Assembly (NCBI RefSeq): GCF_000003815.2
Contig: NC_049995.1
Span: 7,540,325-7,604,324, forward strand
Source: Branchiostoma floridae
Taxonomy: Eukaryota > Chordata > Leptocardii > Amphioxiformes > Branchiostomatidae
DNA length: 64,000 nt
Direction: 5' to 3'
Position 1 is the first letter of the stretch. Every line of letters starts with the position of its first letter. Shown here in pieces: positions 24,752-31,675 of this stretch. The notes under the pieces are model-generated. The model ran no database searches. It worked only from the letters and a program-made list of their open reading frames with translations, and had not been told where the DNA came from. A program made the translations under genes and the position numbers.

Positions 24752-25336
24752 ACACATGTACATCAAGTTTAACCAATAGGTCAATTAAACATGCCTGTGT
24801 GCACATACACACACACACTCAGACACACACAAATGCTCACATTTATTACACAATCATACAGATACATGTATGACCTGTTACTGCATGAATGTCAAAAGCA
24901 CAATTTATTCTGTGCTGGTAGTGTTGTTTTTAAACCAATAAACCATTACTACAAAGAGTAACTGCAATATTACACTATAATTACAGTACATGTAACTATC
25001 TACACACAGATGCATAGACTCACTCACACACGTTGAATGAAAAAAGGACACTCGAGGTTGTAATCGAATCATTATGCATTTGATAACTACCAGTACTTGA
25101 AAATAAATTTATGCTTCAAGCTATGTGATTGACCAGATGACAACCTTACACCCCCCCCCACCCCCAGGTGTTCGGTGTGCCCCAGCTGCGACACGAAGTT
25201 CTCCACCTGCGTGGTGACTGGCCGCCCGCTATTGGACTACCAGTTCTGGATGTGTCAGACCTGCAAACACCGCGCCTACGAGCAGGAGATCGGCTCTCGG
25301 GCAACCTGTCCGCTCTGCCACTCAGTGATTGGTTGA
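176..25336 (+). CDS. WDR35: WDR35 / IFT121, intraflagellar transport A subunit (3' part, 22 exons)
   Basis: This is a subunit of the IFT-A complex, which drives retrograde transport and membrane-protein entry in cilia. Exons: 176-301, 754-846, 2020-2173, 2930-3074, 3614-3683, 4997-5050, 5381-5490, 5994-6135, 7930-8127, 8609-8697, 9270-9387, 18003-18088, 18454-18600, 19376-19508, 19915-19977, 20457-20504, 21300-21464, 22434-22574, 23113-23329, 24285-24414, 24552-24620, 25168-25336. All introns are GT-AG, all phases match, and the total of 2667 nt gives 888 codons plus TGA. The visible protein holds the end of the N-terminal beta-propeller region (about residues 1-365), an alpha-solenoid (about 366-800) and a cysteine-rich C-terminus. 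Recognisable stretches include [34 protein letters not shown] and [16 protein letters not shown]. The family is about 1180 residues long, so roughly 290 N-terminal residues lie upstream of the window. The identification rests on recognition of conserved blocks and is strong. Confidence 0.94.
1036..1288 (+). repeat. tRNA-derived SINE with 12-bp target duplication
   Basis: The 5' part resembles a tRNA, with an A box (TGGCGCAGTGG, 1044-1054) and a B box (GGTTCGAATCC, 1087-1097). An unrelated body follows, then a GAAT-repeat tail. The 12-bp sequence TGTAGGGTCATG occurs at both 1024-1035 and 1289-1300 and is a clean target-site duplication. The element sits in a WDR35 intron in sense orientation and is inserted at the 5' edge of a second SINE. 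Confidence 0.85.
1297..1560 (+). repeat. second tRNA-related SINE family
   Basis: It begins with a degenerate tRNA-like head (TGGCATAAGTGCTGGGTG, then TTTGGCCCAG), followed by a conserved body with the words GGAAAGGCACTTTACAC and CTTTCCTCACTCCACTG. Relatives in this window are at 46322-46530 (plus), 35920-36167 (minus) and fragments at 38280-38440 and 56200-56345 (minus). The B box is degraded here. Confidence 0.7.
1760..1978. mobile_element. MITE family B, copy 1
   Basis: This is an inverted-repeat element of about 220 bp. Its outer arms match GCTAGTTCACCTTTATTCGC and its complement, and an inner segment carries GAGACCACCGTCCGTC. Other copies are at 8980-9204, 38690-38898 and 47590-47766. 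The right end is 41 bases before the WDR35 exon at 2020. No coding capacity is visible, so it is non-autonomous; the superfamily is not assigned because no clear target duplication was seen. Confidence 0.75.
6187..6704. other. assembly gap (518 Ns)
   Basis: The run of Ns lies inside the WDR35 intron after exon 5994-6135 and only about 250 bases before a tandem array. The gap size may be an estimate, and additional array units could be missing. Confidence 0.99.
6961..7929 (+). repeat. tandem array of partial exon copies with splice acceptors
   Basis: Eight units of 116-124 bases precede the true WDR35 exon, which is the ninth. Unit starts of the exon-like part are 6961, 7077, 7198, 7319, 7443, 7564, 7688, 7809 and 7930 (true exon). 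Each unit has the intron end TTGTTGTTAACCAG (the unit-2 acceptor reads TTTTTGTTAACCAG), then about 60-70 bases of exon, then diverges where the true exon continues into GAGGAGCCC. Two unit types, ending GAACTCGAG and GACCCTGAGTAG (unit 2 varies), alternate through the first six units and give a higher-order period of about 242-245. Every false copy has an in-frame stop and lacks a donor. Confidence 0.95.
8441..8512 (+). repeat. dispersed repeat fragment (GTCACTGA...ATATCCA type)
   Basis: The segment shares the order GTGTCACTGA, AAGATAGTGGATTCT and AAAATCATATCCA with 20318-20400 and, more diverged, 43505-43575. It is probably the tail of a retroelement and has no coding meaning here. Confidence 0.5.
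8609..23329 (+). CDS. WDR35: WDR35 exons 10-19 of the window: alpha-solenoid part
   Basis: Ten exons encode about 400 residues of helical-repeat (TPR-like) sequence that packs IFT121 into the IFT-A core. Clear family blocks include [68 protein letters not shown] and [12 protein letters not shown]. Exons 18003-21464 together are 642 nt, begin and end in phase 0, and so form an in-frame block of 214 codons. The 8.6 kb intron 9388-18002 is the largest and holds most of the repeats. Confidence 0.93.
8980..9204. mobile_element. MITE family B, copy 2
   Basis: This is the best-preserved copy. The left end is TGTAATGCTAGTTCACC and the right end ends GGCGTTACA, so the termini are inverted repeats starting TGTAA. 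The core holds GACGGTGGTCTCAAAC and its near complement. It lies 65 bases before the WDR35 exon at 9270. Confidence 0.8.
9388..12400 (+). other. first part of the long WDR35 intron
   Basis: No exon is visible. At about 10,060-10,580 there are roughly three diverged units of about 180 bases sharing AAATGACCTGAAATT and TTGGCCATTTTTGACTAAAAA-like text. A possible pogo-like terminus (CAGTAGAGGCCAGTTAATTG) starts near 11,336, but no matching right end was found. Minus-strand ORFs here lack family resemblance. Confidence 0.5.
9774..9787. promoter_or_regulatory. perfect X-box (RFX) palindrome in an intron
   Basis: The sequence is GTTGCCATGGCAAC, a perfect palindrome matching the RFX X-box pattern of two half-sites with a 2-base spacer. 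RFX factors drive ciliary genes, which fits WDR35. However, related sequences occur at 10784, 16902 and 40986, so it may simply be part of a dispersed repeat. Function is unproven. Confidence 0.35.
12456..13527 (+). pseudogene. non-LTR retrotransposon ORF2 fragment, RT domain, broken
   Basis: The frame encodes reverse transcriptase motifs: [13 protein letters not shown] (motif A), [11 protein letters not shown] (motif B) and YADDVG (motif C). A TAA at 12726-12728 interrupts the frame directly after motif B. Near 13,240 the frame shifts, and the C-terminal block ([19 protein letters not shown], then [14 protein letters not shown]) continues in another frame to a TAG at 13525-13527. The endonuclease domain is absent, so this is a 5'-truncated dead copy, probably CR1/Jockey-like. 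It is in sense orientation in the WDR35 intron. Confidence 0.88.
13528..15037 (+). other. intronic spacer downstream of the retrotransposon fragment
   Basis: The first 150 bases are likely the 3' untranslated tail of the retrotransposon. The rest is AT-rich intron with no recognisable exon, RNA gene or protein similarity. Confidence 0.4.
15038..15399. mobile_element. PIF/Harbinger-type MITE, copy 1
   Basis: The 362-bp element has terminal inverted repeats starting GGCCACACCAATTTAATTTC, of about 30 bases. It is flanked by TTA at 15035-15037 and 15400-15402, the three-base TWA duplication typical of Harbinger elements. No ORF of its own matters; the open frames crossing it are fortuitous. A second copy in opposite orientation lies at 21538-21904. 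Confidence 0.88.
16060..16456. mobile_element. MITE with TA target duplication
   Basis: The 397-bp element has termini TACACCTTTCTCACGCGGCG and its near complement, with imperfect inversion over about 60 bases that includes GGCCACGATAGATC. A TA dinucleotide flanks each end (16058-16059 and 16457-16458), consistent with a Tc1/mariner-like mechanism. A related fragment lies at about 18860-18960 in the next intron. Confidence 0.8.
16902..16915. promoter_or_regulatory. second perfect X-box palindrome
   Basis: GTTGCCATGGCAAC again, in the same intron, 7.1 kb from the first. It is followed by CAGTGAACA, while the copy at 9774 is followed by GGTGAAAA, so the contexts are related but diverged. Regulatory meaning is speculative. 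Confidence 0.35.
18600..19370 (+). repeat. WDR35 intron with short tandem words and a MITE fragment
   Basis: Positions 18650-18755 contain several diverged copies of a roughly 20-base word around GAAATGTCCCCC. Positions 18860-18960 match one arm of the TA-flanked MITE at 16060 (AGGTCAATGAGGCAAACAGA). No coding signal was seen. Confidence 0.55.
20318..20400 (+). repeat. dispersed repeat fragment
   Basis: It contains GTGTCACTGATGAAGGATAG, then AAAACGTCTGACCG and CATATCCAGTTGCTTGAGTA, and so matches the fragment at 8441-8512. It lies 57 bases before the WDR35 exon at 20457. Confidence 0.5.
20640..21015 (+). repeat. dispersed repeat (CACCAGCTTCTGTATC family)
   Basis: The word CACCAGCTTCTGTATC and a distal CTTCTGGTTATATTTCACTGA also occur around 42030-42160 (CACCAGCTTCTGTATC, then CTGGTTATATTACACTGA). 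The internal GC-rich segment at 20780-20960 is not shared with that copy. Origin unknown. Confidence 0.45.
21538..21904. mobile_element. PIF/Harbinger-type MITE, copy 2 (inverted relative to copy 1)
   Basis: The 367-bp element has the same termini as 15038-15399 and is flanked by TAA at 21535-21537 and 21905-21907. Its interior is the reverse complement of copy 1, so the two form long inverted repeats 6.1 kb apart in introns of WDR35. It starts 73 bases after the donor of exon 21300-21464. Confidence 0.88.
24000..24215 (+). repeat. SINE-like fragment
   Basis: A B-box-like GAGTTCGATCCC at 24004-24015 is followed by a body ending near 24215. The tRNA-like 5' head is missing or unrecognisable. 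It lies just upstream of WDR35 exon 24285-24414. Confidence 0.45.
24285..25336 (+). CDS. WDR35: WDR35 last three exons: cysteine-rich C-terminus
   Basis: Exons 24285-24414, 24552-24620 and 25168-25336 encode the end of the solenoid ([20 protein letters not shown]) and a metal-binding-like tail with the pairs CTSC, CSVCPSC, CQTC and CPLCH, ending HSVIG and TGA at 25334. IFT121 proteins end in a conserved zinc-binding region of this kind. The intron 24621-25167 holds a CA microsatellite. Confidence 0.93.
24690..24752. repeat. (CA)n microsatellite
   Basis: An almost pure CA run of about 60 bases, with further broken CA tracts at 24800-24830, lies in the last WDR35 intron. The long His/Thr-rich frames across it are artefacts. 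Confidence 0.95.
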
Positions 25337-26132
25337 TTAAAAATGTAGGCTTCTCATTGGTTTATTTGGCATTCCAACTTTCTCATTTAGATTGCTTCAT
25401 ATTGGACTTCTCACCATGCAATGCTGTCATTGGCTGATTCAAGTCCTAAACTCTCTGTGATTGGCTACTTTGAAAGTGTTGGCTAAAGACATTCCAAGTA
25501 GAAAAAGAACATTTCTAGCCTATGCTCTATATGAGAGGATAAATACTTGATTTTCCTGATTGTAAATTTTGGATAATTTATATATTAGGTATCTATTTAT
25601 ATTTTCAATAATCCTTTGCACTTTATATAAAGTACATAGATTAGAAGCTCTTCTTGTAGAAATTTTTTGTTTAATAATGTCCATGTTGAAAGCTGTTATT
25701 TTTACACTTCTCGGTTTGCATTCCAAATACTGTCACAGCAATGTCTAAATCATGCCTGAAGTCACTGACTGGGTAGGTTTTTAAGTTGTATAGTAAAGAT
25801 GTCACCACTTGTTTTGTGTGTATATAGACAAAGTGTGTTTGCAAATATATGTACTATACAAAATTAAAGCAAGTGCAGTCATATATGATGAAGAAGAATG
25901 GAAAAATATTACACCTTCAAGATATTTTTTGAAGGGACAAGATTTAATGTTGATGTATGTCTCTACATGTTGGTCAGACATATTGAAGGAGGATGAAATT
26001 GAAAGAAGAATAGTATACATTCAAATATCAGATAAAGATATGTCATGCACATTGTAAAAAGGGTTTGTGCCTGTCATTTATGACTTAAAAGTCGTCAATT
26101 GTAGATAGAGGGACTGGTGTTTTTGGCTATGA

Positions 26133-26138
26133 AATAAA
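26133..26138 (+). terminator. candidate WDR35 polyadenylation signal
   Basis: This is the first canonical AATAAA on the plus strand after the WDR35 stop, about 800 bases downstream. The same segment is present at about 34717 in the duplicated block, so the duplication copied this part of the 3' region. Weaker ATTAAA motifs occur earlier, at 25336 and near 25864. Confidence 0.45.
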
Positions 26139-26321
26139 AGCACTTGAATACATAATACACGTACTACCATCTCATTTCTTACCCTTGCCAAGAAGGTTAT
26201 GTTTGTGTCTGCATGTATTTGTGGGTGTATTTGTGGACAGTACAAATTTGGATGGATCCATATGATATTTGGTATGTCTGAATATCGTTGAGGAGGTTCA
26301 TCAGTCACGTATGTATACAGT

Positions 26322-26475
26322 TACAATCGATTTTCTTCCAACCGTTGACTGTTTTAAAGGTAGAGTACGTACCTCCAAATGTTCTCTCGCGAGATCGAGA
26401 CTAGGCCATTCTCCGTGACCAAGATGTACTGACACATTTAAAACAGTCACTGTTGGAAGAAAATTGATAGGAACA
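26322..26475. mobile_element. short hairpin element
   Basis: The arms AATCGATTTTCTTCCAACCG and its near complement, extended by GACTGTTTTA/TAAAACAGTC, fold into a hairpin of about 150 bases. It lies just after the stop codon side of the first PLAAT-like gene and is absent from the equivalent place in the second copy, so it inserted after the gene duplication. Confidence 0.6.
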
Positions 26476-26511
26476 GTCGGTATGTCTAAAAGGTTTAGGG
26501 GCATACACCTC

Positions 26512-27346
26512 TTATCTGTCGGGGTGTACACCTCTCAACGGTTTCTCATACCTAAGGTTCACAATGGCATCCTTCCTATCCCCTACAGTCTCACCAATAT
26601 GGAGCTCGGCCAGCTCCACTAAGGTTTGCAGTGGGAAGACCAGTCTGGTGCTGTCATACATGTTGTTTATCCTGACTGTGTGCTGACCAATCACAGCCTT
26701 CAGTAAACCTTTCTTCACTTGGTATTGGATGTTACTGTCCTTCTCATTGGTTCCTGCTGCAGAAGTTGCAGTGCTCTGCACTTCACTGTCACCTCCAGGT
26801 GCATGTGTTGTGTTCTGATTGGCTGAAGATGCTGTGTCCTGATTGGTTGAGTGTTGATCAGGTGATGGCCCGGTATAGACGACCTCTGCGTGCCCAAGGT
26901 AGAGAGCCCAGCTGGTGTGGTCATCGTTCTCCAGGATTTCAATCAAATCTCCAACCTACATGTAAATGAAACAAAAAATTTTATAGGTGCAGGTTTTTTT
27001 TAACCTGGTGAACATCGTTTGTAAAGGAGAGCAGTATCACATATCATACTACCATTTTCATGTGACATGGAAGAACAGCAATTACTGAACACCATACTAG
27101 AGCTAACATACTTTGAATATCGCTTTTGAAGCAAGTTCCCATGATAAGTATTTTTCATAGTAGTCAGGCTTGTTGAGGCCATTTATTTTGATTTTAAAAA
27201 TGCTTTGAAAGCATACTGTTAAGTGTAGCAGAAACATCAACAAGATGATGGTGGCCACCTAAACATGAAGACGAAGAAGTAATGACCTGAAAGTTCAGAG
27301 ACGTCCAAGACTCTGGTGGGCCCTTCCACTCTGATGTAAGAGCCAT
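26512..27346 (-). CDS. PLAAT/HRASLS-like LRAT-fold protein, copy 1, predicted pseudoenzyme
   Basis: Two coding exons, 27346-27287 (20 codons starting MALTSEWKGPP) and 26955-26512, give 167 residues. The fold is recognised from VGDLIEI, SWALYLGHAEVVY, VRINNMYD and the closing NLRYE, which line up with PGDLIEI, HWALYVG, YRVNNKYD and LRYG of PLAAT phospholipase/acyltransferases. In those enzymes two histidines and the cysteine of NCEHF form the active site. Here the first histidine position is Ser, the second is Tyr, the NCEHF segment is missing and the protein has no cysteine at all. An inserted loop of about 40 residues is rich in Asn, Gln, Ser and Thr. No C-terminal membrane helix is visible. 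The ATG directly follows an acceptor (TTCCCAG), so 5' noncoding exons probably lie upstream. A GTGAGA inside the last exon could act as a donor to an unseen exon. Confidence 0.8.
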
Positions 27347-27552
27347 CTGGGAACATGTAACAAGCAACAAACAGATAAGCAAACAGCCACAACAATATTC
27401 AGTAACTTATAAGTCCATATTTGCTTTCTACATGTTTCCTTTACAACCCACTAGTAGGCTTTTGGGTGGTTTCAGAGGACGCAATATACAGCTTCAGTCT
27501 ATTATGATACATGCTTGTTTCACCGATATGGTTGAACTAGAACAAAACAATA

Positions 27553-27763
27553 GTTCGGAGACCTCCATGAAATAGTCTGATTATGTAAATGATTGCAACA
27601 TTTACATAATCGTATTTAGAGAACTTACACTGGTCACAATGTTAATTGTGCAATCATTTACCATTTAGAAGAATCATAGCACTTTTACATTAACTATGCA
27701 AATTAGGGATGTATTTGCATAATCGATTTCTGTTAATGTACCACCAGCCACAAACTACATATA
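27553..27763 (+). repeat. repeat family A, left part (split by retrotransposon)
   Basis: It starts GTTCGGAGACCTCCATGAAA and matches the start of the complete copy at 46534-47294. Its last 102 bases (27662-27763) recur exactly at 32099-32200 on the other side of the retrotransposon. Together with 32099-32726 it forms one copy of the family. Confidence 0.85.
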
Positions 27764-27949
27764 GTGGATCTTTGGGCCCCCCCGGGGATCAAAGTTGTTA
27801 ATTGGATGCAGTCGCTCTCAGGGTCTAACCCACACGTGGGATCCCCACTCACTCCCGCCATCAGATCTTAGGGAGCAGGCTGCATCAGAGAGTCCCCGCA
27901 AATTCTTCTCCGTCACCTCCGTTCTTCCCTTCCTCCTTCCACCTTAATC

Positions 27950-28978
27950 ATGGGGAGGACCCCGAAAAGAGTGAAGAAGTGCTCTGGTTGTGGCGAGCCG
28001 CTGTCTTGTCACAAGGCGGGCCAATACGGCAAGCACTGCCAGGGGGTTGACAAGGATCCGCCGGCAGACAAGCAGCCCATCGAGCTCGAGGACCCCAACC
28101 CTAAGTCTGCGATGGACGTCCTGGAACAGCGCAAGGCTGAGTTGGAGAAGGCCATCGCGGAAGCGGAGCTTAGAAACGAGGTGGCAGCTCTTGAGAAGAG
28201 ACTAGGGGCTCTGAAATCAAGCGGTCCAACCCCCCCGTCAGGCGAGGCGAAGCAGACCGGCCCCAAAGTATCCACGTCGGCGGAGGATGCGGCTACGCTC
28301 GGCGCGGCTCTCCACCTGGGCCCCGGCGACCTGACACTAGACCACCTACGAATGAACAAGGAGCTCGTCACAAGGGTGAACGAGAACTACCCAGACCTCG
28401 AGTTCGTCACCCCGGACAGCAAAAAGGCTCCCGCTAAAGGTAAGACAAAGCTTTTGTCTCCCGAGAACTTTGTCTTCAACAGTCAGTCCGCAGAGGCCCC
28501 GAAGTATGAAGACCTCTCGGCCGAGGAGTTCCTCAGCGGCAGCATGGGGTTACTCCTGTCGCCCAACCTCCCGACTTGGGAAGCCAGGGGACGAATGGCC
28601 CTTCTTCAGTTCGCCTGCCACCGGCTGGCACGTTATCGCTGGCCGGTCGTCAGGGCCTTTCACCACGCGGCTATCAACCAGGCCCTCCGCGACCCCACGA
28701 AGTGGAACAACGACTGGACGGAACTCAAGGACTACTATTTTGACGGCGACCCCGACAACCTCAAGGGCAACAACAACACCACGGGTAAGCCGAAGACAAC
28801 CGTCAGGACCTGTTACAAGTACAACAAAGGGGAGTGTTCTTCCACCTCGTGCCGTTACGCCCACTACTGCTCGTACTGCTTGGACACTACGGGACAAAAG
28901 TATAAACATGCCGAGTCCACCTGTCGACGACGTGGTGAGAAAACCACGACCAAGAAAGAGGACAGTACTAAAGACTGA
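27950..28978 (+). CDS. retrotransposon gag-like protein
   Basis: The 342-residue protein starts with a Cys/His-rich segment (CSGCGEPLSCHKAGQYGKHC), continues through a short coiled-coil-like Glu/Lys/Ala segment (about residues 60-90) and ends with a zinc-finger-like pattern C-x7-C-x4-C-x3-H near residue 300 and a basic tail. These are typical nucleic-acid-binding traits of a retrotransposon gag. The ATG follows a pyrimidine-rich leader of about 180 bases. Confidence 0.85.
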   Translation: MGRTPKRVKKCSGCGEPLSCHKAGQYGKHCQGVDKDPPADKQPIELEDPNPKSAMDVLEQRKAELEKAIAEAELRNEVAALEKRLGALKSSGPTPPSGEAKQTGPKVSTSAEDAATLGAALHLGPGDLTLDHLRMNKELVTRVNENYPDLEFVTPDSKKAPAKGKTKLLSPENFVFNSQSAEAPKYEDLSAEEFLSGSMGLLLSPNLPTWEARGRMALLQFACHRLARYRWPVVRAFHHAAINQALRDPTKWNNDWTELKDYYFDGDPDNLKGNNNTTGKPKTTVRTCYKYNKGECSSTSCRYAHYCSYCLDTTGQKYKHAESTCRRRGEKTTTKKEDSTKD

Positions 28979-29041
28979 CTAACTCTCCGTAACACGGACT
29001 GCCCTGAGGTATGTGAAAACCTTGACATTGGACCATCTACC

Positions 29042-31675
29042 GTGAATGACCGCCCGTTCCTTCAGACTTTTAGTCATAGTATTCGTATCGATACTAGTAC
29101 TTTCCCCTGCCAAGAGGGGCCCGACTCTGACATCTTTCCATGTCTTAATGTTATTGATTTCCCCTGCCAAGAGGGGCCTCATGTTGATTTAACTAGTGCT
29201 CCTCACCAGGAGGATATTTTATCGCACGTCTCTCATCCTGAGAGAAGTTTGTCACATGCGTACGAGCGCTATGCTCCTGATGATGATGTTGTTGTTATAA
29301 TTGACGTTCCCTGCCAAGAGGGATCAGATTTTGATTTCATTGATATCCCTCGCAGAGAGGGCACGATGTCTTGTGTTTCTCCGCGTGAGAGTACTTCAAG
29401 TAATTTGCCACATGTGTACGGGCCGGGTAGTGTTGTTTCGGACGTCTGTTTTCACACGTCAAATGTCCCTATGTTGGAGCGACTGGCCCCCTCCGGTAGT
29501 ACTGTTGTATATGTCCCCCGACACGAGGGTTTCTCACCGCATGTAACCATATTTGAACGACAGGCCCCTGGCGCCTCTCATACTTTGTCATGTATTCCTT
29601 CACGATCTAGCCATTATGATGTTGATGATATTGATGTACCTTGCCGAGAGTGTAGCTCGACCACCGTAGTTGCGTCTCAGAACTCTTGCGATTATTATGA
29701 TGTTAGCTCTAGCATTGCGGGTACGAATCGGTCGGGTGATGTGATCCCCATCTCTCCCTTCTGTTTGGACTTGCCACCAGCGGCTAAAACTTCCCAGATG
29801 TCGGGGTCCGTCACCAGGCCCGTTCTTCAGTGCCCTGGTGTGTTGTCAGATGATTGCGATCAGCGCGATTACCCTTCCAGTGTTTATTCGGTCGACTCAG
29901 CGGTCGGCCCCCCAGGCCCTGACAGTGTCCTGTCTCCGGTCCCTGTCGAGGGGCCCATCAATCGTTTGAGGAACGCCATGACGCCCCGTCCTCCCAGCCT
30001 CTCCGATTTCCAGCGCTGGCATAACACGGTGCATGCCTCCGGCCTGCCCAACTTCAGAGGCTGCCGCCTCCCAGTACCCACCAAGCTGAACGTCCCCGCG
30101 TGGCGCCATTATCTCGTGGACTACACAGATAAGGATCTCTGCGACTTGATCGAATTTGGTTTCCCTGTGAACTACTCCGGTCCGCGTCAACCAGATGTCC
30201 CTCTCACAAATCACGCGTCATCTCTGCGCTACCGTGATCATGTTAATGACTATATAAGCAAGGAACTTCGACTCGGGGCCACCATAGGTCCATTACCTAC
30301 AGACTTCTTCAACCCGCCTTTAATTTGTAGCCCATTACAGACTGTCCCAAAGAAAGATTCCAGTAGCAGGCGGATAGTGGTGGACTTCAGCTTTCCCGAG
30401 TTCACGTCAGTCAACGCTGGAATCTCCACGGACACTTATCTCGGCGAGCGCGTGCGCTTACGTTACCCGTCTGTAGATGACTTGACTGCCTTAGTTGCGC
30501 GGCTCGGCCCCGGCTGTCTACTGTACAAAAGTGACCTTAGCCGGGCATACCGTCAACTTTACGTGGATCCTGCTGACTACCATCTTCTCGGTTTTCAGTG
30601 GGAGGGGAGTCGTTTCGCTGACGTCACCGTACCCTTCGGGATTCGTACGGGCTCCCATCTCTGTCAGCGCGTTACGGACGCGGTACGCTTCATCTATGGC
30701 ACCTACGACTACACTTGCGTCAACTACCTGGACGATTTGGGCGGTGCGGATACACCGGCGCGCGCTCCTGACGCATTCGCGTGCCTGGGTCGACTCTTAC
30801 TGGAATTGGGTTTGGATGAGGCGGCAGGCAAGGCCGTCCCGCCCACCACGCGTCTCGTCTTCCTCGGGAAGATTATCGACTCCGTGCGCATGACGATTGA
30901 GGTCACACCTGAGCGTCTGACTGACACTTTGACGGAATTACGCGGTTGGAGCCACAAAGTCGGAGCGCGACGTCGAGACGTTGAGTCCCTGCTCGGTAAA
31001 TTACAGTTCATCGCTTCCTGTGTGCGCCCGGGTAGGCTATTCATCTCGCGCATGTTACTGTTTCTGCGCCGTTTTCCGGACAGACACACATGCATGCCCC
31101 TCGACGAGGAATTTCGCAAAGATCTGGCCTGGTGGGTCACCTTCCTCCCTACGTACAACGGGATCTCTCTCATCCCCCAGTCCGGGTGGACCAAAGCGGA
31201 CGCAGTCTTCAGTTCCGATGCTTGCCTGACGGGCTGTGGGGGCTTCTTGGAATCGTCAGGAGAATACTTCCACGCGGTCTTTCCTGCCTTCATCCTCGAG
31301 CAGGACCCTTGTATCAACAGCCTGGAACTACTCACGATCCTGGTTTGCGTTCGCCTGTGGGGTCAACACTGGTTGGGAATGCGCATCGTGGTTCTGTGCG
31401 ACAACGAGGCTTCCGTCACAGTACTCAACTCCGGTCGCAGTCGATCGCCGTTCTTACAGTCGTGCCTACGCAACCTGTGGCTCTGCGCCGCGAAGGGGCA
31501 ATTCGAACTGCGCGCCGTGCACCTGCCGGGCATTGACAACAGGTTGGCCGACCATCTCAGCCGTTGGAACACGTCTCCGTCACATCGCCAGGCCTTTCTC
31601 CGTCTGACGGATGGCATATGCGTCAGTGAAGTCCCCGTCACCCCCTCGAACTTTGAGTTGCTAACGCATCTGTGA
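29042..31675 (+). CDS. retrotransposon reverse transcriptase-RNase H polyprotein
   Basis: The 877-residue frame has an unusual N-terminal region (about 1-300) with degenerate PCQEG repeats, then a reverse transcriptase with LLYKSDLSRAYRQL (motif A) and YLDD near residue 562 (motif C), then RNase H with the acidic positions in SSDACLTGCGGF, LELLTIL, CDNEASV and RLADHLSRW. RNase H directly follows RT, as in DIRS-order elements. No protease or DDE integrase is visible. The start chosen is the first ATG 63 bases after gag; the true start could be later because the N-terminal part is repetitive. Confidence 0.9.
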   Translation: MNDRPFLQTFSHSIRIDTSTFPCQEGPDSDIFPCLNVIDFPCQEGPHVDLTSAPHQEDILSHVSHPERSLSHAYERYAPDDDVVVIIDVPCQEGSDFDFIDIPRREGTMSCVSPRESTSSNLPHVYGPGSVVSDVCFHTSNVPMLERLAPSGSTVVYVPRHEGFSPHVTIFERQAPGASHTLSCIPSRSSHYDVDDIDVPCRECSSTTVVASQNSCDYYDVSSSIAGTNRSGDVIPISPFCLDLPPAAKTSQMSGSVTRPVLQCPGVLSDDCDQRDYPSSVYSVDSAVGPPGPDSVLSPVPVEGPINRLRNAMTPRPPSLSDFQRWHNTVHASGLPNFRGCRLPVPTKLNVPAWRHYLVDYTDKDLCDLIEFGFPVNYSGPRQPDVPLTNHASSLRYRDHVNDYISKELRLGATIGPLPTDFFNPPLICSPLQTVPKKDSSSRRIVVDFSFPEFTSVNAGISTDTYLGERVRLRYPSVDDLTALVARLGPGCLLYKSDLSRAYRQLYVDPADYHLLGFQWEGSRFADVTVPFGIRTGSHLCQRVTDAVRFIYGTYDYTCVNYLDDLGGADTPARAPDAFACLGRLLLELGLDEAAGKAVPPTTRLVFLGKIIDSVRMTIEVTPERLTDTLTELRGWSHKVGARRRDVESLLGKLQFIASCVRPGRLFISRMLLFLRRFPDRHTCMPLDEEFRKDLAWWVTFLPTYNGISLIPQSGWTKADAVFSSDACLTGCGGFLESSGEYFHAVFPAFILEQDPCINSLELLTILVCVRLWGQHWLGMRIVVLCDNEASVTVLNSGRSRSPFLQSCLRNLWLCAAKGQFELRAVHLPGIDNRLADHLSRWNTSPSHRQAFLRLTDGICVSEVPVTPSNFELLTHL

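Noticed and set aside
24475-24873. His/Thr-repeat protein
   Set aside because: Product of the CA microsatellite in a WDR35 intron.
26301-26531. Extra C-terminal exon restoring a catalytic Cys to PLAAT-like copy 1
   Set aside because: The minus frame here (with AREHLEVR) has no Cys at the needed place and overlaps a hairpin element absent from copy 2. Kept as a caveat only.
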